The notes below the pieces were generated by a model. That model ran no database searches. It worked only from the letters and a program-made list of their open reading frames with translations, and was not told the origin of the DNA. The position numbers and the translations under genes were made by a program. This document shows positions 1-4,876 of a DNA stretch of 6,637 nucleotides, piece after piece (the stretch's first letter is position 1; each line of letters opens with the position of its first letter). This stretch comes from Deltaproteobacteria bacterium. Lineage in GTDB: Bacteria > Desulfobacterota > Desulfarculia > Adiutricales > Adiutricaceae. Location: positions 1 through 6,637 of the forward strand of contig JAITIH010000164.1 in NCBI GenBank assembly GCA_031279525.1, read 5' to 3'.

Positions 1-135
1 GTGCTTGACGGTGAGCTTACTGATGGCGGGGGGCTGGATCTCGGATCCCGACGAGTGCGAGAGAAGTTTCTTGTAGCCGCGGCTTTTTTCGGCCAGTCAA
101 AGCGGTTGGCCAACCTGAAGGAAGGCCGCCATTAA
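1..135. other. Left-edge segment with fragmentary reading frames
   Basis: No gene can be named here. On the plus strand, frame 1 is open from the window edge for 44 codons to a TAA at 133-135. Its product is Arg/Gly-rich and its third-position GC is only moderate (about 26 of 44). On the minus strand, a frame with an ATG at 132-130 runs 11 codons to a TGA at 99-97, then stays open in the same frame for 32 codons to the edge. That second part has about 81% GC at third positions, like the operon genes, and a more protein-like composition, but no ATG, GTG or TTG start. Either a plus-strand gene ends here, which the plus-strand hairpin at 210-235 would suit, or this is an interrupted minus-strand gene or remnant. 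I cannot decide from 135 bases. Confidence 0.25.
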
Positions 136-143
136 GGCGACGG

Positions 144-201
144 CCCAGGGCTGGCTAGCCTAGCCTGAACTAACCTAAGCCTACGGCTAGCCTAGGCTGG
201 G
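144..201. repeat. CTAG-rich imperfect palindrome with repeated GGCTAGCCTAG
   Basis: An 11-bp direct repeat, GGCTAGCCTAG, lies at 153-163 and 185-195. The GGCTAGCC parts are self-complementary, so 153-160 can pair with 185-192, and outside them CCCAG (144-148) pairs with CTGGG (197-201) across a 4x4 internal loop. A perfect 10-bp palindrome, AGCCTAGGCT, sits at 189-198. Four CTAG tetramers fall within about 40 bases. Function unknown: it could be an RNA hairpin in a 3' untranslated region, or a small extragenic palindromic repeat. Confidence 0.5.
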
Positions 202-209
202 CTAAGGCC

Positions 210-235
210 AAGCCCTTGGCTTTTAAGGGCTTTTT
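210..235 (+). terminator. Plus-strand terminator-like hairpin
   Basis: AAGCCCTT (210-217) and AAGGGCTT (225-232) form a perfect 8-bp stem around a 7-nt loop. The stem runs into TTTTT (231-235), the U-tract of an intrinsic terminator read on the plus strand. Read on the minus strand there is no U-tract. It would end a transcript arriving from the left edge, about 75 bp after the plus-strand TAA at 133-135. Confidence 0.5.
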
Positions 236-281
236 AGGCTTATCGGGGGGATTTCATTTTTGGGGCTAAACCCTAAAATAG

Positions 282-304
282 CCTTTTTGGGGGGGCCAAA
301 AAGG
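282..304 (-). terminator. Probable terminator of the five-gene operon
   Basis: CCTTTTTGG (282-290) and CCAAAAAGG (296-304) form a perfect 9-bp stem with a 5-nt loop, starting about 10 bp after the Maf stop codon. Read on the minus strand the hairpin is followed by CTATTTTA, a short imperfect U-rich run. Position right after the last operon gene supports the call; the weak U-tract lowers confidence. Confidence 0.6.
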
Positions 305-314
305 AGGGGCGGCC

Positions 315-902
315 TTAAGCCGGCGGGGGACCTTGGAGCTCTTCTAAGGCGGCCAGGACATCCGACAAAGGTAGTCCCATGACGTTGGTCAAAGACCCTT
401 CCACTTCCTGGATAAGGCCCAGGCCGTGGCCTTGGATGGCGTAAGCCCCGGCTTTGTCCAAGGACTCCCCTTTTTCCAGGTATAGATCGATCTCCCGGTC
501 GGTCAGCGGCCGGAAAGCGACCTTAGAGACGGTCGCCCGCGAAAGTGGCGGCCGACCGTCCCCGGCTATGAGGCAATAGGCGGTGACGACCTCGTGAGAG
601 TGGCCTTGAAGGGCCTTTAAAACGCCTTTGGCCTCCGAGAGACTTCTTGGTTTCCCGTAAATTTTCCCATTTAAGACGACGACGGTGTCGGCCGAAAGGA
701 TAAGGCTATCCGGGTGCCCACTGGCCACGGCCAAGGCTTTGGCCTTGGCCAGGCGCAGGGCCTGGGCCATGGGCTCTTCCCCAACAACTGGGCTTTCGTC
801 CACGTCGGCCGGGCGGACCAAAAAGTCGAGCCCGGCGGCGGCTAAAAGCTCCCGGCGCCGGGGCGAGGCCGAGGCCAAGACCATTGGGGGCCGCGCGGTC
901 AT
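315..902 (-). CDS. maf: Maf family nucleoside triphosphate pyrophosphatase
   Basis: Cytoplasmic Maf/YhdE-type enzyme of 195 residues, the usual family length. It hydrolyses nucleoside triphosphates to monophosphate and pyrophosphate. Visible motifs are the N-terminal SASPRR at residues 11-16, ADTVV at 71-75 with the conserved acidic residue D72, GKP at 83-85, DKAGAYAIQG at 149-158, and the C-terminal GS-x-TNVMGLPL block at 169-179. The GAYAIQG form with Gln is typical of the dTTP/UTP (YhdE) subgroup rather than the m7GTP (YceF) subgroup; this substrate call is by family resemblance. The ATG overlaps the TGA of the upstream tatD-type gene as ATGA, so translation is probably coupled, and no strong ribosome site is needed. 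It is the last gene of the operon and is followed by a hairpin terminator. Confidence 0.95.
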   Translation of the reverse strand: MTARPPMVLASASPRRRELLAAAGLDFLVRPADVDESPVVGEEPMAQALRLAKAKALAVASGHPDSLILSADTVVVLNGKIYGKPRSLSEAKGVLKALQGHSHEVVTAYCLIAGDGRPPLSRATVSKVAFRPLTDREIDLYLEKGESLDKAGAYAIQGHGLGLIQEVEGSLTNVMGLPLSDVLAALEELQGPPPA

Positions 903-1720
903 TGGGCCGGCCCTTGGGTTGGGAGCCCAAAAAAACGGATGGCGTTTTGGGCGGTGAGCCTGGCCGTCTCCAAAGGCGAAAGGCCAATGGTCTCGGCCAG
1001 GGCCTGTAAGGAATGGGTAAGGAAGGCCGGCTCGTTTCTCTTCCCGCGCCGGGGAACCGGGGCTAGGTAGGGGCCGTCCGTCTCCATTAGGAGCAAGTCG
1101 CGCGGGATCCTGGCCACGGTGGCCCTAAGCTCGGTCGACTTGGGAAAGGTCAAGACCCCGGGGATGGAAAAGTGGCAGCCCAGGCTCGCGTAGGCCTGGG
1201 CCTCGGCCCAGGAGCCGGTGAAGCAGTGGATGAGGACCCGGCTTAAGGCGGCCCGGCGGGGTTTTAGAATAGCCATGGTTTCCTTAAAGGCCTCCCGGGT
1301 GTGGACGACCACGGGCAAATTCAGCTGGGCGGCCAGATCCAACAGCTCGGCGAACACTCTTTCCTGGGTTTTGGCCGGGGAGTGGAGCCGGTAAAAGTCA
1401 AGGCCTATCTCCCCTAAGGCCACGATTCCCGGGCTCTGGGCCACCCGCTCTAACTCCAGCAAATCCTCTTTTTGACATTTTTCCGCGTCGTGGGGGTGCC
1501 AGCCGGCCGTGGCGGCCAGCTCCTGGCGCCCTTCGGCCAGGCTTAGGGCCTTTAGGCTAGTGGCCGCGTCGAGGCCGGAGTTGACGACGGCCAGCACGCC
1601 CGCCTCTTTGGCCCTTAAAAGGACCTCGGGCAGATCGCTTTCGTAGTCCGAAAGAAAGAGGTGGCAATGGGCGTCGACTAAAGGCGGCGGGTCGGCGACG
1701 AGGGCGGGGTCGGGGAGCAT
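899..1720 (-). CDS. tatD: TatD family metal-dependent hydrolase (DNase)
   Basis: A 273-residue TIM-barrel metal hydrolase of the TatD/YcfH family, proteins with divalent-metal-dependent DNase activity. The metal-binding set is complete: H18-x-H20 (VDAHCHL), E104 in ALGEIGLDFY, H140 in VVVHTREAF, H165 in LIHCFTGS, and D215 in METDGPYLAP. The family usually begins only a few residues before the HxH motif; here there are about 17, but no later ATG, GTG or TTG precedes the motif, so the ATG at 1720 is the best start. It overlaps the 3' end of tmk by 43 bp and has no convincing Shine-Dalgarno, implying coupled translation. Its stop overlaps the Maf start by 4 bp. Which paralogue (TatD, YcfH or YjjV-like) cannot be fixed; the tmk neighbourhood resembles that of ycfH in E. 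coli. Confidence 0.94.
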   Translation of the reverse strand: MLPDPALVADPPPLVDAHCHLFLSDYESDLPEVLLRAKEAGVLAVVNSGLDAATSLKALSLAEGRQELAATAGWHPHDAEKCQKEDLLELERVAQSPGIVALGEIGLDFYRLHSPAKTQERVFAELLDLAAQLNLPVVVHTREAFKETMAILKPRRAALSRVLIHCFTGSWAEAQAYASLGCHFSIPGVLTFPKSTELRATVARIPRDLLLMETDGPYLAPVPRRGKRNEPAFLTHSLQALAETIGLSPLETARLTAQNAIRFFGLPTQGPAQ

Positions 1721-2382
1721 GGCTTTAGGCTTTCAGGTTCGGCGGCGATGGCGGCGATAAGGGGATTTAGGATTCTCATGGCCTCTTGGGCCAGCTGCGC
1801 GGTCGGCAATTGGCCGTCCAGCCGGTAAAGGCCTTTTAAGCCAAAAAGCCCAAGGCCGTCGTAAATAGCCTGGACTTTTTCCAAATAGCCGAGGGTCTCG
1901 AAGGCTAAATCCGGGCTCTCGCCCCGGCCGTTCTCGCCTCGGCCGCTCTCGACCCGGGCCAGCCCCAAGGCCGGGCTGACTTCAACGATCAAGGTCGCGT
2001 CCGGCCAGGGGAATTTTTCGTTTTTGGCGAGGATTAGGGCCGGGTCCAAGCCCAAAGCCCCTTGGTAGGCCACGTTGCTTAAAACGTAGCGATCCATGAC
2101 CACCGTCTGGCCCGCGGCCAGGGCCGGGGCCAGGTTTTCCTGAACGTCATAGGCTCGGTCCCTTAGGAAGAGGTCTAGCTCGTCGGCCGGGCTAAGCTGG
2201 AGCGGCCGGCCGCCTTTGGCCATTTCCCGGATCAGACGGCCGTAGGGGCCCTTGGTTGGCTCTTTTAAAATCAAAGGCTCGTGGCCCAGGCGGGCGGTCA
2301 GGGCGGTTTTTAAGTTTTGGGCCAGGGTGGACTTGCCGGCTCCGTCCAGCCCCTCTAAAGCCAAAAAGAAGCCAGGCCTCAC
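1678..2382 (-). CDS. tmk: Thymidylate kinase (dTMP kinase)
   Basis: Phosphorylates dTMP to dTDP with ATP in the cytoplasm, an essential step of dTTP synthesis. At 234 residues it is slightly longer than the usual 200-215. The P-loop GLDGAGKST is at residues 11-19, a KEPTKGPYGRLIRE segment at 40-53 holds the substrate-loop residues, LFLRDRAYDV is at 71-80, and the DRY-x-x-S-x-x-AYQG motif begins at 97. An Arg/Gly-rich stretch at 143-155 probably forms the lid. The start is GTG, overlapping the TGA of the upstream gene as GTGA; it places 10 residues before the P-loop, as expected. The last 14 residues are encoded in the 43-bp overlap with tatD and form a Pro/Ser-rich tail (from about residue 213) that is not a recognisable part of the fold. 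holB, which often follows tmk, is missing. Confidence 0.95.
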   Translation of the reverse strand: MRPGFFLALEGLDGAGKSTLAQNLKTALTARLGHEPLILKEPTKGPYGRLIREMAKGGRPLQLSPADELDLFLRDRAYDVQENLAPALAAGQTVVMDRYVLSNVAYQGALGLDPALILAKNEKFPWPDATLIVEVSPALGLARVESGRGENGRGESPDLAFETLGYLEKVQAIYDGLGLFGLKGLYRLDGQLPTAQLAQEAMRILNPLIAAIAAEPESLKPCSPTPPSSPTRRL

Positions 2383-2981
2383 TCGCCCACCAATCGGAAG
2401 GGCTTGTCCACGGAGACGGTTTTTTCGGGCCTAATGTTGTCGGTCAAGGTGAGCCTTAAGACGTAGGAGCCCGCCGGCAGCCCTTGCACGCCGATGGTCA
2501 TGGCTAGCATGTTTTCCACGCTAAAGGTTCGGTAGCCGCTCATCTCATAGGGACCTAGCTTATCTTGGTTGGCGATGAGCCGCTCGTCGGCGTCCAAAAT
2601 GGCGAAGGCCCCGTAGATGGAATAAGCGTAGGTTCCGTCGGGTTCTTTTTGCTGGGTGAAGCCGTAGGGCTCGCTATATAAAATGAGTGGCTCGTGAGAC
2701 TGGAAGTCGGCCCCCTCTTTCGGGACGTAGGAGCCGAAGTTTTCCGGTTGCTCCACGACGAAGGCCACGTTCCGAACCCCTAAGGGGACGTCGTTCCAGA
2801 TGGCCTCCTGGGCGACCCAGATGGCCTCCAAGGCGCTTTTGTCGTCGCCGGCCACGTGGGCGGCCTTGGCCCGGTCAAGGGCGGCCGTGGCCTCAGGGGA
2901 GGCGGCCAGGCTAAGGCCGCTAGCCGCCGAAAGGCCCCAAAGAGCGAGGCAGAGAGCCAAAAGATGTTTTATAAACGGCAT
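2379..2981 (-). CDS. Secreted protein of unknown function
   Basis: A 200-residue exported protein that I cannot name. Residues 1-27 are a clear Sec signal peptide: Lys near the N-terminus, a Leu/Ala-rich core, and a likely cleavage after LAA at 25-27. C11 lies inside the hydrophobic core without a lipobox, so a lipoprotein is unlikely. Residues about 30-63 look like a short helical, TPR-like hairpin rich in Ala. Residues 65-200 look mostly beta-stranded, with PLGVRNVAFV, EPLILYSEPYGF and GSYVLRLTLTD as strand-like blocks. The pattern recalls unnamed secreted proteins seen in Desulfovibrio-type genomes; that is memory of family style, not a search. A GGGGG stretch lies four bases before the ATG as a modest ribosome site. 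It sits 20 bp after the carbonic anhydrase stop and overlaps tmk by 4 bp, so it is the second gene of the operon. Confidence 0.85.
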   Translation of the reverse strand: MPFIKHLLALCLALWGLSAASGLSLAASPEATAALDRAKAAHVAGDDKSALEAIWVAQEAIWNDVPLGVRNVAFVVEQPENFGSYVPKEGADFQSHEPLILYSEPYGFTQQKEPDGTYAYSIYGAFAILDADERLIANQDKLGPYEMSGYRTFSVENMLAMTIGVQGLPAGSYVLRLTLTDNIRPEKTVSVDKPFRLVGE

Positions 2982-3001
2982 TTCGCCCCCAGATTAAATG
3001 G

Positions 3002-3733
3002 TTATTCGTTAAAAGCGACCACGCCCGTGTCGATGTCGTAAACGCCGCTAATGACTTTAAGGCGCCCGGCTTTTACGGCCTCGTTAATCGTCGGGCTGAC
3101 CATGGTCAGCTGCTCCCGGAACATAGAGGCCGACATTTTGATGGCCGCCTCCAGGCGGCTCGACTCCTGGAGGGACTCCACCGCCTTAGCCACCGGATTG
3201 AGTTTGGCCAAAAGCTCGCCCAAGGCCCCTGGTTCGTGGGCCCCGGTCACCGAGGCGGTGACGGCCCCGCACTTGGTGTGGGCCAGGACTAAAATAATCG
3301 GCACCCCTAAATGGGCCACCGCGTACTCTAAAGAGCCGACCTGGTCGACGCCAGGGACGGCCCCGGCGGCCCGGATCACGAAGAGATCGCCAATGCCCTG
3401 GTCGAAGATCTTCTCCACCGGGGCTCTAGAGTCGGAGCAGGATAGGACGGCGGCCAAGGGGGTCTGGCCGTCTCTGGCCAGCTTAGCCATCAGGTCTTTG
3501 CCCGATCTGGGGTTGGTGGCCTGGCCGGAGGCGAACCTGGAGTTGCCGTCCTTTAAAGCCTTTAAAGCCGAGTCGACGCTGTTGGGGTTTTGCGGGACGT
3601 GAGCGCCTTCCTTATGCTCCTCGGCCAAAGACGAGCTGGCCAGGAATAAAAGAGCGGCGGCGAGAAAAGCGACGATAAAAATAGACAAATGGACCCTCAA
3701 AGCATGGAAAGATGAGCTAGGAAAATTACGCAT
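3002..3733 (-). CDS. Secreted beta-class carbonic anhydrase
   Basis: Interconverts CO2 and bicarbonate with a zinc ion. The 243-residue form chosen here starts at the ATG at 3733, with AGGA 8 bases upstream. The reading frame is open further to a TTG at 3919, but that would put about 62 hydrophilic residues before the signal peptide. Residues about 11-37 are a long hydrophobic export signal with likely cleavage after SSSLA, so the enzyme should act in the periplasm. Zinc and active-site residues are all present: C99-S-D101-S-R103 and H152-T-K-C155-G, plus the family C-terminal signature GVYDIDTGVV at 230-239. Most bacterial beta-carbonic anhydrases are cytoplasmic; exported ones form a recognised subset. 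It is the first gene of the operon, preceded by a long leader region. Confidence 0.95.
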   Translation of the reverse strand: MRNFPSSSFHALRVHLSIFIVAFLAAALLFLASSSLAEEHKEGAHVPQNPNSVDSALKALKDGNSRFASGQATNPRSGKDLMAKLARDGQTPLAAVLSCSDSRAPVEKIFDQGIGDLFVIRAAGAVPGVDQVGSLEYAVAHLGVPIILVLAHTKCGAVTASVTGAHEPGALGELLAKLNPVAKAVESLQESSRLEAAIKMSASMFREQLTMVSPTINEAVKAGRLKVISGVYDIDTGVVAFNE

Positions 3734-3741
3734 AATTTTAA

Positions 3742-3745
3742 TCCT
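3742..3745 (-). promoter_or_regulatory. Ribosome binding site that decides the carbonic anhydrase start
   Basis: AGGA on the minus strand, 8 bases before the ATG at 3733. It favours this start over the upstream in-frame TTG at 3919, together with the signal peptide that begins right after this ATG. Confidence 0.6.
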
Positions 3746-3944
3746 AAAAGGTCGGCCCGAGGCCGGAAAACTCGATTGACTGGCCAAAAAAGACTCGCCA
3801 TCCTTAAAATCTTCGTTCGCCAAAAAAAATCGCTTGAGCGCGACTATAAGCCGAAAAAAAGTAGAGAGCCAGGCGAATCGCGAGGCCGTCGCCTGGCGGC
3901 GGCGCGTCGACTCCGCCAAAGTGGATTTCGTCTTTTCTATTGAC

Positions 3945-3975
3945 TGGCTTTACCCTTACAGGGCGGGTAAAGCCA
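3945..3975. promoter_or_regulatory. 11-bp perfect hairpin in the putative carbonic anhydrase leader
   Basis: TGGCTTTACCC (3945-3955) and GGGTAAAGCCA (3965-3975) are perfectly complementary with a 9-nt loop. Neither strand has a T-run after the stem, so it is not an intrinsic terminator. It lies about 210 bp upstream of the carbonic anhydrase start, between that gene and the AT-rich promoter-like block. It could be an RNA structure in the 5' leader or a palindromic protein-binding site. Confidence 0.5.
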
Positions 3976-4047
3976 ACGCGCCCCTAAGGGAGACGCCAAG
4001 TTCAAGAAAAGCTTTCCCTTAGTTTCATCAAAGACGCGACAATGCTT

Positions 4048-4076
4048 ATTATAAAAACGCTATTAAAATTATTTAT
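4048..4076 (-). promoter_or_regulatory. Candidate promoter for the carbonic anhydrase operon
   Basis: A perfect TATAAT (minus strand, 4053-4048) lies at the edge of a roughly 90-bp AT-rich block (4020-4110). At 17-bp spacing the -35 hexamer is only ATAAAT, a poor match, though the AT-rich DNA upstream could act as an UP element. Use of this site gives a leader of about 300 nt before the ATG at 3733. A weaker TATAGT (minus strand, 3848-3843) closer to the gene is an alternative. Confidence 0.35.
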
Positions 4077-4175
4077 AAAATAAATATGGCTAAAATATTC
4101 TATATTGTTTGTCTTTAACAGAGATTGACCGGAGTTAAAGCCGTGTCCCTGCCCTGATGGCCAGGAATTCTAAAT

Positions 4176-4324
4176 CCAAACTTCGGCTAAGCTGGTTAAA
4201 GTTTACGCCTGGCTATAGGGCATTCCCGATCCCGTAACGACTAATTATACCAAACTTCGGCTAAGCTAGCGTTAAAGTTTACGTATGGCGAAGAGCTTTT
4301 CCGCTCCCGCAGCGACAAATTATA
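4176..4324. repeat. Two tandem 74/75-bp repeats
   Basis: Unit 1 is 4176-4249 and unit 2 is 4250-4324, directly abutting. The first 18 bases (CCAAACTTCGGCTAAGCT) are identical, as is a 12-base TTAAAGTTTACG; the remaining 42 bases match at about three of four positions, giving roughly 80% identity overall. Both units end in ATTATA, and a third start, CCAAATTC, follows at 4325 before similarity fades. In each unit AAACTT and AAGTTT are inverted, so each can fold as a hairpin. No open frame crosses them. They may be degenerate extragenic repeats, remnants of a small mobile element, or regulatory sites. Confidence 0.7.
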
Positions 4325-4382
4325 CCAAATTCTCCCAGCCTAGAAAAGTCGAGAGCCCAATTGGCGGGAAACGAAAATTTGG
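4325..4382. repeat. Imperfect palindrome after the tandem repeats
   Basis: CCAAATT (4325-4331) is inverted as AATTTGG (4376-4382), and just inside these TCCC and GGGA can also pair. The centre contains CCAATTGG (4356-4363), itself palindromic. The left arm overlaps what would be the start of a third tandem unit. Confidence 0.4.
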
Positions 4383-4684
4383 AAATCGCGGTTTTTTCGG
4401 GCCGACCCCAGTCTTAAGCCAAGGGAGGACTCGCGGGTTATGGTCATCAATTTAGGACGTCTCTTGATTTTTCGCGACCGTTAAGGCCTCAAGGCGGGCT
4501 CAAAAGAGTTGGCCCCTCCTATGCCGGAACCGGAACGGGGCTGACTTTTAGGATCCGTCAGTTTAAGGCTCTTCGCGAAAGTCCGATTTTTAAGGGGCCA
4601 CTATAAGCGCGACCGGCTGCCCTCGGCGGCCACCAGGGGGCGACGACAAGTTCAAATCCTTGATCGGAGCGGCTAGCTCCCGGT
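4383..4684. other. Intergenic stretch with no recognised gene
   Basis: No reading frame with coding character, no tRNA and no known RNA family was recognised. A 7-bp stem with one G-U pair and a 3-nt loop is visible at 4615-4631 (GGCTGCC / GGCGGCC). A TTCAAAT at about 4652 resembles a tRNA T-loop, but the flanking bases do not form the 5-bp T-stem. Confidence 0.5.
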
Positions 4685-4715
4685 TTATCTGGCTGGCCTA
4701 ACCCTTGCCAGATAA
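4685..4715. repeat. 9-bp inverted repeat sharing the IS end core CCAGATAA
   Basis: TTATCTGGC (4685-4693) and GCCAGATAA (4707-4715) form a perfect stem with a 13-nt loop and no T-run on either side. The arm contains CCAGATAA, which recurs at 4849-4856 inside the left end of the adjacent insertion sequence, so this may be a remnant of an earlier end or an insertion target. Confidence 0.5.
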
Positions 4716-4876
4716 GGCCAAGGGAGGCGTTAAAGGTTTTTATTCAGCTCTTAGCCGGTCAAGCCGTCATAATTTAAAAGGCCCTAAGTAAGCCAGGCGT
4801 AAGCGAATAGGCGTTCTCTTTGTTTTAAATTCAATACGCCGTAAATTTCCAGATAAGTCGTGACCACAAAACCGAT

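Noticed and set aside
97..99. In-frame TGA as a selenocysteine codon
   Set aside because: No known selenoprotein context and no convincing downstream SECIS hairpin; a broken or chance frame is simpler.
3051..3602. Plus-strand open frame of 183 codons
   Set aside because: It lies wholly antisense to the carbonic anhydrase gene, which has a complete set of active-site motifs; the antisense product has no recognisable domain.
3734..3919. N-terminal extension of the carbonic anhydrase to a TTG at 3919
   Set aside because: It would place about 62 residues before the signal peptide, while the ATG at 3733 has a ribosome site and leads directly into the signal peptide.
4640..4680. Possible tRNA because of a TTCAAAT T-loop-like sequence
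   Set aside because: The flanks do not form a 5-bp T-stem and no acceptor, D or anticodon arm fits.
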